This document shows, piece after piece, positions 48,016 to 57,263 of a DNA stretch of 64,000 bases. Source of the DNA: Enterocloster lavalensis (lineage in GTDB: Bacteria > Bacillota > Clostridia > Lachnospirales > Lachnospiraceae). The position numbers were made by a program, and so were the translations under genes. The stretch's first letter is position 1, and the number at the start of each line of letters is the position of its first letter. The DNA lies in assembly GCF_902364025.1 (NCBI RefSeq), contig NZ_CABJCG010000006.1, positions 62,001 to 126,000 of the forward strand, given 5' to 3'. Below the pieces are notes generated by a model. The model was given only the letters and a program-made list of their open reading frames with translations, made no database searches and had not been told where the DNA came from.

Positions 48016-49266
48016 ATGAAACTTGAGATCGGTTTCGGCAGCTGTCCCCAGACAGTGGAGCTGCCGGACGAAACTGTACTGGATGTGCTCTACCCCAATG
48101 GGATCGAGGCCCCAAAGGACAGCGCGGCGGAGGTGGCCCGCGCCCTCCGGGACCCCATCGGCACGCCGCCCCTGGCGGAACTGGCAAAGGGAAAGCAGAA
48201 AGTCGCCATTGTGACCAGCGATATCACCCGCCCCATGCCCTCTGCGGTGGTGCTGCCCCTGGTATTAGACGAGCTGTACCGGGCAGGCGTCCGCCCCGAA
48301 TCCATCACCGTGGTGTTCGCCCTGGGCAGCCACCGCAAGCAGACCGAGGAGGAGAAAATGCGCCTGGCGGGCGAAGAAGTCTACCGGCAGGTGAACTGCG
48401 TGGATTCCCTGGACTTCGACTTCGTACATATGGGAGACACAAAGCGCGGCACCCCGGTAGACATCTGCCGCCCGGTGGCGGAGGCGGATCTGCGCATTTG
48501 TCTGGGCAACATTGAATACCACTATTTTGCCGGATACTCCGGCGGCGCCAAGGCCATTATGCCCGGCGTTTCCACCCGGGCCGCGATCCAGGCCAACCAC
48601 TCCTACATGGTCAGGCCCGACGCCTGCGCCGGCGTTCTGGAGGGCAATCCCCTCCGGGAGGACCTGGAGGACGCCTTAAACTGCTGTCCGGTGGACTTCA
48701 TCGTAAACGCGGTGCTGGACGAACACAAGAAGATCGTGCACTGCGTCTGCGGCGACGTAATCGCAGCCCACAGGGCCGGCTGCCGCCTGCTGGACCGCTA
48801 TTACCGGAAGGATATCCGCCAAAAGGCCGATATCGTGCTGGTCAGCCAGGGCGGACACCCCAAGGACCTGAATCTCTACCAGACCCAGAAGGCCCTGGAA
48901 AACGCAAAGTATGCGGTCCGGGACGGCGGAATCATCATCCTGGCAGGTTCCTGCCACGAAGGCATGGGGGAGGCGACCTTTGAAGAGTGGATGCGCTGCG
49001 CCAAGGAGCCCCGCGACCTGATCCGCCGGATTGAAACCGACTTCCGCCTTGGCGGCCACAAGGCCGCGGCCATCGCTATGGTGCTGGAGCGGGCTTCCAT
49101 CTATCTGGTGTCCGACATGGAACCGGATTTTGTGCGGCAGATTTTCATGACGCCGTTTCACTCCGTCCAGGAAGCGCTGGATCAGGCCTTCCGGGTGATG
49201 GGCTCCGGCGCGGGCGTGATCGTGATGCCCTACGGCGGTTCCACGCTGCCCTGTGTGACGGCGTAA
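48016..49266 (+). CDS. LarA-family (DUF2088) nickel-pincer-type racemase/epimerase homologue
   Basis: 416 residues. LGSHRKQT (His106), IEYHYFAGYSGGAKAIMPGVST (His169, Lys179) and ANHSYM (His195) correspond to the residues that hold the nickel-pincer cofactor and do proton/hydride transfer in lactate racemase. Family members racemise or epimerise 2-hydroxy acids. No larB, larC or larE is in the window, so the cofactor must be made elsewhere. Start 48016 by SD CGGAGG; 51 bp of upstream frame lack a site. Own promoter, terminator shared with the hydantoinase gene. Confidence 0.88.
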   Translation: MKLEIGFGSCPQTVELPDETVLDVLYPNGIEAPKDSAAEVARALRDPIGTPPLAELAKGKQKVAIVTSDITRPMPSAVVLPLVLDELYRAGVRPESITVVFALGSHRKQTEEEKMRLAGEEVYRQVNCVDSLDFDFVHMGDTKRGTPVDICRPVAEADLRICLGNIEYHYFAGYSGGAKAIMPGVSTRAAIQANHSYMVRPDACAGVLEGNPLREDLEDALNCCPVDFIVNAVLDEHKKIVHCVCGDVIAAHRAGCRLLDRYYRKDIRQKADIVLVSQGGHPKDLNLYQTQKALENAKYAVRDGGIIILAGSCHEGMGEATFEEWMRCAKEPRDLIRRIETDFRLGGHKAAAIAMVLERASIYLVSDMEPDFVRQIFMTPFHSVQEALDQAFRVMGSGAGVIVMPYGGSTLPCVTA

Positions 49267-49312
49267 GGGAGAGAGCGCCGCTCGCTCCCGCAATTTTCCC
49301 TCTTATAACTGC

Positions 49313-49362
49313 AAAAACGGCTGTGCAGCGCCGGTGTTTAACCGATGCTGTACAGCCGTTTT
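49313..49362. terminator. Bidirectional terminator, larA homologue / hydantoinase
   Basis: Arms AAAACGGCTGT/ACAGCCGTTTT perfectly complementary with inner GCAGC/GCTGT pairing; A-run before and T-run after, so it works for both convergent genes. Confidence 0.85.
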
Positions 49363-49433
49363 CAGTCCTTCGTTTTCCGATTTGGGTTTCCCGGTTTGGT
49401 TTTCCGGCCTGCGGCGAGAAGCTTACGCCCTCT

Positions 49434-50819
49434 CTACAGGTTGTGTTTCCCGCGATTTACAAATCTCCCCGCGCGCTCCACCGCCACCCGGCCGTCCTTC
49501 ACCACCTGGGTTCCACGAAGGAACACCTGCTCGACCCTGGCCGTGACCTTCATGCCCTCAAAGGGCGCGTAGTCCACGTTCTGGAGCTGGCCGTCCGCGG
49601 TGATCACATCCTCCACCCCGGTGCGCAGCACGGCGATATCCGCGTCGCTTCCCGGCGCGATCAGGCCCTTCTCAGGGAACATCCCGTAAAGTCTGGCCGG
49701 GTTCTCAGACAAAACCTGGCACATTTTCTCCAGGGAAATGCGTCCCTGGTCCACGCCGCAGGTGTACAGCAGCACGCCCCTGGTCTCCACCCCCGGCATC
49801 CCGCCGGGAATCTTTGTGAAATCGTCCTTCCCCAAAAGCTTCTGCTCCGTCGTAAAGCTGCAATGGTCCGTGGACACGGTCTGGATATCCCCGGCGGCCA
49901 GGGCGCGCCACAGGCACTCCTGATCCGCTTTTCCACGCAGAGGCGGGGCGCACACGTACTTAGCCCCCTCCATTCCGGGCAGCCGGTAAAGGCTGTCGTC
50001 CATCAGGAGGTACTGGGGACAGGTCTCGGCGTAAACCTTCTGCCCTCTTCTCCTGGCCTCCATGATCACGTCGTAGCCCTCCCGGCAGGTCAGATGAACC
50101 ACCACCACCGGGATATCCACCACCTCCGCCAGGCGCAGCAGGCGGCCGATGGCCTCAGCCTCCGCGGCCGCGGGCCGGGTTGCCGGATGGCTGGACACGC
50201 CCATGCGCCCCGCCGCTTTGGCCTCGGCCTGGAGGGCGGCGATCATACCGCTGTTCTCGCAGTGCACCCCGGTGATCCCCCCGGCCTCCTTCAAGCGGCG
50301 CAGGATGGCGAAAATAGTCTCATCGTCCACCTGGGTGTCGTATGTCATGTAGAGTTTGAAGGAGGAGACGCCCTGCTCCATCATGTCGTCGATCTCCCGG
50401 CTCACCGACGGATTCCAGTCCGTGATGGACATGTGGAAGCCGTAGTCGCAGGAGCATTTCCCGTCCGCCTTCTCATGCCAGTTTTTAAGGCCGTCGGCCA
50501 GGGTCTCACCGGGATACTGGGTGCCGAAATCCACGATGGTGGTGGTTCCGCCCCGGACGGCCGCCCGGGTGCCGGTCTCAAAGTCGTCCGCCGTCACCGT
50601 GCCCGCCACGTGCAGGTCAAAATGGGTGTGGGCGTCGATAAAACCCGGAAACAGCAGGCAGCCGGACACGTCCACAACCTCCGTATCCCCGTCCGCCAGA
50701 CGCCCGATCTCCTCCCCGGTTCCCACCGCGGCGATTTTCTCTCCCTCTATGAGCACGTCCGCGGGAACGCTCCCGCTCCCGGACACCACCGTGCCGCCCT
50801 TCAACAATTTACGATTCAT
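49434..50819 (-). CDS. Dihydropyrimidinase/hydantoinase-type cyclic amidase
   Basis: 461 residues, full length for the D-hydantoinase family. Metal site GFIDAHTHFDLH, carbamylated Lys in SSFKLYMTYDTQ, further ligand His in VVVVHLTCREGYD and VSTDHCSF with the catalytic Asp region GSDADIAVL. Opens cyclic amides; in this setting an imidazole- or ureide-type intermediate of purine breakdown is expected (hyuA-like). About 230 bp downstream of the xanthine dehydrogenase on the same strand. SD AAAGGAATG. Confidence 0.92.
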   Translation of the reverse strand: MNRKLLKGGTVVSGSGSVPADVLIEGEKIAAVGTGEEIGRLADGDTEVVDVSGCLLFPGFIDAHTHFDLHVAGTVTADDFETGTRAAVRGGTTTIVDFGTQYPGETLADGLKNWHEKADGKCSCDYGFHMSITDWNPSVSREIDDMMEQGVSSFKLYMTYDTQVDDETIFAILRRLKEAGGITGVHCENSGMIAALQAEAKAAGRMGVSSHPATRPAAAEAEAIGRLLRLAEVVDIPVVVVHLTCREGYDVIMEARRRGQKVYAETCPQYLLMDDSLYRLPGMEGAKYVCAPPLRGKADQECLWRALAAGDIQTVSTDHCSFTTEQKLLGKDDFTKIPGGMPGVETRGVLLYTCGVDQGRISLEKMCQVLSENPARLYGMFPEKGLIAPGSDADIAVLRTGVEDVITADGQLQNVDYAPFEGMKVTARVEQVFLRGTQVVKDGRVAVERAGRFVNRGKHNL

Positions 50820-51050
50820 CTCAGTACATTCCTTTCTAAAAAATCACGGTTCAAGCCGCCTGCCGCGGCTGTCCTCCAAAAGACCGCCAGCTCATCCCGT
50901 CCAATCATTCGCCCGCAGGCTGCGCCAGACGTCCATTTCAAACAATAAACCGAAGAACCAGAAGATTTCCCTCTGGTTCCCCGTTTCAGACCCAGGCCCG
51001 GGCGTTCACACGCCGCCCGGCCTGACCCTTTTCATTCATTTTCCGGCAAA
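50820..51050 (-). other. 231-bp gap with hairpins between xanthine dehydrogenase and hydantoinase
   Basis: Two stem-loops on the minus strand: 50989-51027 (GGTCAGGCC-GGGCG paired with CGCCC-GGGCCTGGGTC) and 50955-50979 (GAACCAGA/TCTGGTTC). Neither is followed by a good U-tract, so partial termination or RNA processing is possible. No clear promoter for the hydantoinase gene was found. Confidence 0.5.
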
Positions 51051-53744
51051 TTACGCCTTTTTCTTCGCGTAGGGCGTTCCCTCGAGGGGGAGCGCGGTCT
51101 GGAACTGTCCGTTCCACTTGTAGTAGGCTCCTGCGATGGCCGGAGCCGTGGGGATCGAGGTGATCTCCCCGATGCCGATGGCCCCGAAGGCCACGTCCAC
51201 GCCGGGCTTCTCCACGATAATGCTCTCGATCTCCGGCGCTTTGTCCGCCCGGAACAGCCCCAGGGTGCCGAACTTGGCCGTGGGCACGCAGTCTTTTAAG
51301 GGGTACTGCTCGGTCAGCGCGTAACCGCAGGACATCAGCACGCCGCCCTCGATCTGGCCCTCCACGCTCATGGGGTTCACCGCTTTACCCACGTCGTGGG
51401 CGGCCACGATCTTATCCACCGTGCCGTCCTCGTTGAGCAGGCACATCTGGGTGGCGTAACCGTAAGCCACATGGGATACCGGGTTGGGAAGGTCCGCGCC
51501 CATCTTGTCGGTCTTGGCGTAATACTCTTCGTAGTATTCCCTGCCGTTTAACAGCGCCAGCTCCTCTCCCGTGAAGGTCACGGCCGCAGTTTCGGGTGAT
51601 TCCTCCTCCACCACCACGTTCTCCAGGTAGCGCTTGTCAAAGGTCCGGCACTCATAGCTGCGGCCGGTGAGCGCAAACAGTTCCTTGCGCAGGTCCTTGG
51701 AAGCCCGTCTGGCCGCCTCGCCGGTGATCAGGGTCTGGCGGGAACCGGAGGTGGTGCCGGAATCCGGGGCCATGGAGGTGTTGGGGTTGTGGTAGACGAT
51801 GTCGTCCATGCTGACCCCGGCGCTCTCCGCCACCATCTGCACCAGCACGGTGCCCAGGCCCTGGCCGATGCAGGATGCGCCCGCGTGGATGTGGATCTTG
51901 CCGTCCTCCACGATCAGACGCGCCCGGCCCTTGTCGGGAAGGCCCACGCCCACGCCCGCGTTCTTTAACGCGCAGCCAAGGCCCACCGGTTTACCGGCGT
52001 TGTACGCCTCATAGAACTGATCCTTCACCGCCTCCAGGGTTTCCACCAGGCCGGTGGCCGGGTCCGCGATCTGCCCGTTGGGCAGCACCTGTCCGGGACG
52101 GATGGCGTTGCGGTAGCGCATCTCCCAGGGATCCAGACCGGCCATCTCAGCCAGCAGGTTGAGGTTCATCTCCGTCGCAAAGATCGTCTGGGTCACGCCG
52201 AAACCGCGGAACGCGCCTGCCGGCGGGTTGTTGGTATAAACAGCGGTGCCGTCGATGTCGATATTCTGGTAATTGTAGGGGCCTGCCGCATGGGTGCAGG
52301 CTCTCTGGAGCACCGGGCCGCCTAAGGAAGCGTACGCGCCGGTGTCGGCTACCACCACCGCCTTCATGGCGGTCAGATAACCGTTCTCGTCGCAGGCTGT
52401 GGTCAGGTCGATGCTCATGGGATGGCGCTTGGGATGGATGATCAGGCTCTCCTTGCGGGTCAGCTTGCATTTTACGGTCCGCTTGGTCAGATAGGCGATC
52501 AGAGCCGCCTGGTGCTGCACGGTCACATCCTCCTTGCCGCCGAAGCCGCCGCCCACCAGTTTATTCTCCACGATCACCTTGTCGGGATCCAGACCCAGAA
52601 GGATCGAGGTCTCGTGGCGGGTGTCGTAGGTTCCCTGGTCCGTGGAGTAGATGAATACGCCGTCCCCAAAGGGCATTGCGATGGCGCACTCCGGCTCCAG
52701 GAATGCGTGCTCGGTCCAGGGCGTCTCATAGTGTTTCGTCACTTTATATTTGGAATTTGCGATCACTTCCTCCGCGTTTCCGCGCACCAGGTGCTCGTGG
52801 CTCAACACGTTTCCGGTGGAATGCACCAGGGGAGCGCCCTCCGCCAGGGCCTCGGCCGGGCAGGTCACGGGCCTTAACTCCTCGTAATCCACCTCCACCA
52901 GGGCCTTGGCCTGCTCCAGAATCTCCGGAGTCTCAGCCGCCACAATGGCGATGGCGTCGCCCAGATACCGGGTGGTTCCCCCCACCGGAATCATGGTGTC
53001 CCAGTCCTGCTTCAGATGGCCCACCTTATTCTTGCCCGGCACGTCCTCGGCGGTCAGCACGCAGACCACGCCCGGAAGAGCTTTGGCCTTCTCCGTGCGG
53101 ATACTTTTCACCAGCGCCCGCGGATACTTGGCCCGCACCGCGCTGCCGTATACCAGCCCGGGTAAGTCCACCTGATCCATGTCGTCCACGTACTGGCCGG
53201 TGCCAAGCACCTTGCCCTCCACGTCGATGCGGTGCATCCGGGAGCCGACCTTGACCATCTTCTCCTGCTCATCCAGCCGGGTGTCCTCCCGCAGCATCTT
53301 TGCCGCAAGCTCAATGGCGTCGATGATCTTCTTGTAGCCCGTGCACCGGCAGTAGTTGTTGCGGATGGCGTGGGCGATCTCCACACGGCTGGGGTTAGGA
53401 TTCACATCCAGCAGCCCCTTGGCGCAGATCACCATGCCGGGAATACAGAAACCGCACTGTACCGCTCCGGCCTGACCGAAGGCGTATACATACACATCCT
53501 TCTCACGCTGGCTGAACCCCTCCACGGTGAGAATGTGCTTTCCCTCCATGCGCCCCATCTTCTGCACGCAGGCCTTGGTGGCTTTTCCGTCCACCAGCAC
53601 CGTACAGGTTCCGCAGGCGCCCTCGCTGCAGCCGTCCTTCACGGACTTTAAGCGGCAGTCGTTTCTCAGCACGTCGATCAGCTTGCGGTCCGCGTCCGCT
53701 TCGATCTCCTGGCCGTTAATCCACACTTTACAATAAGAACTCAT
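51051..53744 (-). CDS. xdhD: Selenium-dependent xanthine dehydrogenase, fused [2Fe-2S]/Mo subunit
   Basis: 897 residues. Residues 1-155 are the [2Fe-2S] domain with Cys39, 44, 47, 59 and Cys97, 100, 132, 134. From residue 165 the molybdopterin subunit follows: GTGQYVDDMDQVDLPGLVYGSAVRA, VGGGFGGKEDVTVQHQAAL, GAFRGFGVTQTIFATE, GASCIGQGLGTVLVQM, DVGKAVNPMSVEGQIEGG and the active-site Glu in FGAIGIGEITSIPTAPAI. There is no FAD domain, so electrons must leave through another protein, probably YgfK. The maturation genes around it (yqeB, yqeC, mocA, selD, yedF) mark it as the labile-selenium type, acting on xanthine/urate-level purines. Confidence 0.92.
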   Translation of the reverse strand: MSSYCKVWINGQEIEADADRKLIDVLRNDCRLKSVKDGCSEGACGTCTVLVDGKATKACVQKMGRMEGKHILTVEGFSQREKDVYVYAFGQAGAVQCGFCIPGMVICAKGLLDVNPNPSRVEIAHAIRNNYCRCTGYKKIIDAIELAAKMLREDTRLDEQEKMVKVGSRMHRIDVEGKVLGTGQYVDDMDQVDLPGLVYGSAVRAKYPRALVKSIRTEKAKALPGVVCVLTAEDVPGKNKVGHLKQDWDTMIPVGGTTRYLGDAIAIVAAETPEILEQAKALVEVDYEELRPVTCPAEALAEGAPLVHSTGNVLSHEHLVRGNAEEVIANSKYKVTKHYETPWTEHAFLEPECAIAMPFGDGVFIYSTDQGTYDTRHETSILLGLDPDKVIVENKLVGGGFGGKEDVTVQHQAALIAYLTKRTVKCKLTRKESLIIHPKRHPMSIDLTTACDENGYLTAMKAVVVADTGAYASLGGPVLQRACTHAAGPYNYQNIDIDGTAVYTNNPPAGAFRGFGVTQTIFATEMNLNLLAEMAGLDPWEMRYRNAIRPGQVLPNGQIADPATGLVETLEAVKDQFYEAYNAGKPVGLGCALKNAGVGVGLPDKGRARLIVEDGKIHIHAGASCIGQGLGTVLVQMVAESAGVSMDDIVYHNPNTSMAPDSGTTSGSRQTLITGEAARRASKDLRKELFALTGRSYECRTFDKRYLENVVVEEESPETAAVTFTGEELALLNGREYYEEYYAKTDKMGADLPNPVSHVAYGYATQMCLLNEDGTVDKIVAAHDVGKAVNPMSVEGQIEGGVLMSCGYALTEQYPLKDCVPTAKFGTLGLFRADKAPEIESIIVEKPGVDVAFGAIGIGEITSIPTAPAIAGAYYKWNGQFQTALPLEGTPYAKKKA

Positions 53745-53967
53745 AAATATCCTCCAGTTCTATCCCCGTCGTCTCCAACAGAGATTCTAATTGGCCCCGG
53801 GCTTCCACCGGCGCGCTCCAGGCCATGCCGCAGCCCGCCCGGATCGCCGACGGTACGGGAATCAGACGTCCGGCAAGTCCGCGCTCCCGCGCTTCCTTCT
53901 CCATGCGCAGCGCCTGGGTGGTCCCCGGAAATGTTATCACAACCTTCATGGTTTTCACGCGCGCCAC
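53728..53967 (-). CDS. DUF3343 putative Se/S carrier-like protein
   Basis: 79 residues from GTG 53967 (SD GGAGGGG, 6-7 bp); MKVVITFPGTTQALRMEKEA begins at the ATG 53949. PVPSAIRAGCGMAWSAPVEA contains the single conserved Cys of this family, which is predicted to carry selenium or sulfur. Its 3' end overlaps the start of the xanthine dehydrogenase gene by 17 bp, so the two are translationally coupled, fitting a role in loading selenium on that enzyme. Confidence 0.8.
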   Translation of the reverse strand: MARVKTMKVVITFPGTTQALRMEKEARERGLAGRLIPVPSAIRAGCGMAWSAPVEARGQLESLLETTGIELEDIYEFLL

Positions 53968-54003
53968 AGCGGTCCCCTCCTCTCCCGGCCAATCCCAATC
54001 CAA

Positions 54004-54245
54004 TTTACAGTGGCTTCAGAAATTCTATCATTCTATGGCTTAAACAGACCGCCCCCGGGCGGCCCGTATCGTTCTCCACAGCTATGTTCCGTCTCGAAAA
54101 AGTTTTGTTATTTTTTTAACGTGTTCCTGCGTAAACTGCCCGGGAGACTCTGCCTTGCGGCAAAAAACTCCCGAGCCTGTTCCAAATATGCGGCGGGACC
54201 CGGCCTTTTTTCAGAAGGCCGGTCAACGCCGCTCAAAACCAGTCT
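54004..54245 (-). other. 242-bp gap after ygfK with terminator-like hairpins
   Basis: On the minus strand the ygfK stop is followed by a strong stem (54190-54232: GCGGCG..GACCGGCC paired with GGCCGGGTC..CGCCGC, A-rich loop), then CTCGGGAG/CTCCCGGG (54137-54175) and a short GC stem near 54050. The first may terminate part of the ssnA-ygfK message. I could not identify a convincing promoter for DUF3343-xdhD here. Confidence 0.55.
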
Positions 54246-57230
54246 TTACAGCATATAGGCGTAATCCCGGATCACGGTCCCGATGATCTTTGCAATTCCC
54301 TCCGGCACCACATCGCTTGCGGTTCCGGCCACATAATCCGTCACCTTGCCTTGCAGGCGCACCTTGCAGGCCCCGGTCTCCCGGTCTAACACCACGAAGC
54401 CCTGGTTCTTGCTGTCCTCCATGTCCTTCTCGTTGGCGAACAGGGTGAACTTATCCAAGTAGGGGGCGCTGTCCCAGGGACAAAAGCTCTTGCAGTTGCC
54501 GCACTCGTTGCACATGTAGTCCACGTGAATGATCTGGTGGCGCTCCATGCCCGGCACGGTCAGGGTGATATTGGCCCGGTTGGGACATACCTCCACGCAG
54601 TTCTCGCAGTAGCTGTTGCAGGACAGGCAGCGCTTGCTGTCCACGTCCTTCCCGTCCTCCTCCATCAGGTTGCCCTTGCGGCCGTAAATCTTCTCCTCGT
54701 CGGACAGGCTGAACAGATCCTCAGCTACGGCACGGCCCAGAATAGCCTCGGCCGCCTTCATGCCATCGCGGATTCCCTCCACCACGGTAGCGGGTCCGTA
54801 GAGCCCATCGCCCGCAGCGTAAACGCCCGCAACGCTGGTCTCCAAGGTCTCCTGATCCGCCTGCACCCGGCCTCTGTTGTCCAGAGCGATGCCGTTGGCC
54901 TCGTAAAATGCCCCCGGAACCTTCTCGCCCACAGCGGCGATCACCGTGTCGGCGGGAACCTCAACCACCTCGTCGGTCTCCACCACGCCCCGGCGTCCGC
55001 TGGCGTCGTAGTCGCCCAGCACCATCTTCTTGCAGTAGAGCACGCCGTTCTCCAGCTTCACAGGGCTGAGCAGCTCCGCGAACTCCACGCCGTCCTCAAT
55101 GGCCATCTCCAGCTCCTCGGCGTCGGCCGGCATATAGCGCTTGGTCCGGCGGTATACCAGGGAAACCTTCTTCACGCCCTTGTTGCGCTTGGCAGCGCGG
55201 GCGGTATCCATAGCGGTGTTTCCTCCGCCGATGACCACCACGTTCTCTCCCAGGTCCAGATTTCCGTCCGTAGCCTTAAACTGTGCCAGGAATTCCAGCG
55301 CGTTCATGGCTTCGCCCTTCTCCAGACGCAGTACGCCCGGCGTGGAAGCGCCCAGGGCCAGAACCACGTAGTCGTAGTCCTTCTTCACTTCGTCCACGGA
55401 GCCGATCTCCCGGCCGGTGACGATCTCCACGCCCATAGCCTCGATCAGCTTCGCGTCGTTGTCGATGGCCTCGTCGGAGATACGGAAGCCCGGAATCACG
55501 TTGCGGACCACGCCGCCCAGCTTCTCTTCCTTCTCAAACAGCGTCGTTTTTACGCCGCCTCTGGCCAGGAAATAGGCGGCCGCCATACCGGCCGGGCCTC
55601 CGCCCACCACGGCTGCGGTCTTGCCGCTTGTGATCTCCGGCTTTTTGAGCTTCGCCATCACGGCCTCGAATCCGCCCTCAGCGGCCTCCAGCTTGGTTCT
55701 GCGGATGTTCACCGGGGTCTCGTAGAAGTTACGGGTACATTTGCTCATGCAGTTGTGGGCGCAGATGGTGCCGGTGATAAAGGGCAGGGGGTTCTTAAGC
55801 AGAATGACCTCCAGGGCCTCCTCAGCCTTGCCCGCTCCCATGAGCTTCAAATACGTGGTGATATCCTGGTGGATGGGGCAGCCCTCCTCGCAGGGAGCCA
55901 CGAAACAGTCGGTCAGGGGCACCGGACGTTTGATCTTTCTGGAGGGAAGGGGCTTCACGGCCTTCACATGATGCTTGTCGGTCTTAGCCGCTTCCACCAG
56001 CTGGGCCACACGCTGGGCATCCACGCCCTCAAAAGCTTTGGCCTCGTCCTTTGCGAAAATCTGTCCGATCTGCTCCAGTCTCTGGTAGCCGCCGGGCTTT
56101 AACATGGTGGTGGCCATGGTCACAGGCCAGATGCCCGCGTCCACGATATCCTTAATATTGAAATAGTCGGCTCCACCGGAGTAGGAGATGCGCAGCTTTC
56201 CGCCGAAATCCTTCGCCAGCTTCATGGCGACGGACATGGACAGCGGGTACAGGCTCTTGCCGGACATGTACATTTCCTCGCTGGGAAGCTCTCCCGCCTT
56301 CACGTCCACGGGGAAGGTGTTGGTGATCTTCACGCCGAACTCCAGGCCCTTCTCGCCGGCCAGAGCCTGTAAACGCTCCAGCATGGGCACCGCGTCGCTG
56401 TACTGTAAATCGTCCTTGAAATGGAAATCGCCGAAGGCCACATAGTCGTAGCCCATGGAATCCATCATATCCCTTGCGTACTCGTAACCCAGCAGGGTGG
56501 GGTTGCACTTGATAAAGGTGTGAACCTTCTTCTCCTCGATCAGGTAGCGGGCGATGCGCTCGATCTCCTGGGGCGGGCAGCCGTGAAGGGTGGACAGGGT
56601 TGCGCAGTTGCAGACTTCCGGAGAAATGCCCTCGATGTCCTCTTTCGTCACCTTCTCAAACAGGTCCGCGTTGTCCAACAGCCACTGGCGGCACTCCTTG
56701 AAAATAGCTGTCTCGGAGGCGTCCTTCATGCCCTCGATAAATTTGTCAATCTTTTCCAGTTTAATGCCCTCCAGGTCGTAACCCACGGACATGTTGAACT
56801 GGAAGCCGTCCATGGCGCCCAGGCCGTACTCCTTGGCCACCACCTGGCAGGCGAACCAGGCCTTCACGTACTCGTCAAACGCCTGGGGCACGTACAGCTC
56901 GGTGGACCACTCGCAGTTGTAGCACTCGTCGTCGGCCTTGATACAGGGCTTGTTCACCGGAAGGTCCTCGCCGTCCAGCTTCTGCACGGTCTTCAGCTCG
57001 AAGAACCGGCTGCCTGCCACGTAGGAAGCCACAATGTTCTGTGCCAGCTGGGTGTGGGGGCCAGCCGCGGGTCCGAAGGGAGTCTCCAGCTTGCGGCCGA
57101 AAATCTCGTATGTATGGGACGGATCCGCCACAAAGGGACGGCGCACGCCGAAGATGGCGCCCTTCTTATGTTCCTTCAAAATCCAGTTCATCAGATTCCC
57201 AAAGGGAATCGGGGTCATTCTATCGCTCAT
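54246..57230 (-). CDS. ygfK: YgfK: flavin/Fe-S oxidoreductase of the purine module
   Basis: 994 residues. Residues 1-420 resemble a dihydroorotate dehydrogenase-like barrel; then GltD-type N-terminal Fe-S cysteines (CFVAPCEEGCPIHQD, CAHNCMSKC), FAD loop AAVVGGGPAGMAAAYFLARGG, NAD(P) loop VVVIGGGNTAMDTARAA, and two C-terminal [4Fe-4S] sets (CLSCNSYCENCVEVCPN; CNECGNCKSFCPWD). Annotated historically as a selenate reductase subunit; in gut purine degraders it belongs to the conserved anaerobic purine/urate cluster. Likely electron acceptor of the FAD-less xanthine dehydrogenase or reductase of a purine-derived intermediate. SD AGGAGGAAAA. Confidence 0.95.
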   Translation of the reverse strand: MSDRMTPIPFGNLMNWILKEHKKGAIFGVRRPFVADPSHTYEIFGRKLETPFGPAAGPHTQLAQNIVASYVAGSRFFELKTVQKLDGEDLPVNKPCIKADDECYNCEWSTELYVPQAFDEYVKAWFACQVVAKEYGLGAMDGFQFNMSVGYDLEGIKLEKIDKFIEGMKDASETAIFKECRQWLLDNADLFEKVTKEDIEGISPEVCNCATLSTLHGCPPQEIERIARYLIEEKKVHTFIKCNPTLLGYEYARDMMDSMGYDYVAFGDFHFKDDLQYSDAVPMLERLQALAGEKGLEFGVKITNTFPVDVKAGELPSEEMYMSGKSLYPLSMSVAMKLAKDFGGKLRISYSGGADYFNIKDIVDAGIWPVTMATTMLKPGGYQRLEQIGQIFAKDEAKAFEGVDAQRVAQLVEAAKTDKHHVKAVKPLPSRKIKRPVPLTDCFVAPCEEGCPIHQDITTYLKLMGAGKAEEALEVILLKNPLPFITGTICAHNCMSKCTRNFYETPVNIRRTKLEAAEGGFEAVMAKLKKPEITSGKTAAVVGGGPAGMAAAYFLARGGVKTTLFEKEEKLGGVVRNVIPGFRISDEAIDNDAKLIEAMGVEIVTGREIGSVDEVKKDYDYVVLALGASTPGVLRLEKGEAMNALEFLAQFKATDGNLDLGENVVVIGGGNTAMDTARAAKRNKGVKKVSLVYRRTKRYMPADAEELEMAIEDGVEFAELLSPVKLENGVLYCKKMVLGDYDASGRRGVVETDEVVEVPADTVIAAVGEKVPGAFYEANGIALDNRGRVQADQETLETSVAGVYAAGDGLYGPATVVEGIRDGMKAAEAILGRAVAEDLFSLSDEEKIYGRKGNLMEEDGKDVDSKRCLSCNSYCENCVEVCPNRANITLTVPGMERHQIIHVDYMCNECGNCKSFCPWDSAPYLDKFTLFANEKDMEDSKNQGFVVLDRETGACKVRLQGKVTDYVAGTASDVVPEGIAKIIGTVIRDYAYML

Positions 57231-57263
57231 GGAATTTTCCTCCTAAATTATATACAGATATTG

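Noticed and set aside
49323..50948. 541-codon open frame on the plus strand
   Set aside because: Exact shadow of the hydantoinase gene, no SD, no family motif.
54004..54245. Purine riboswitch in the ygfK-xdhD gap
   Set aside because: No three-way-junction core or conserved loop sequences could be found; the gap is explained by simple hairpins.
54525..56102. 525-codon open frame on the plus strand
   Set aside because: Antisense to ygfK, whose domains are complete on the other strand.
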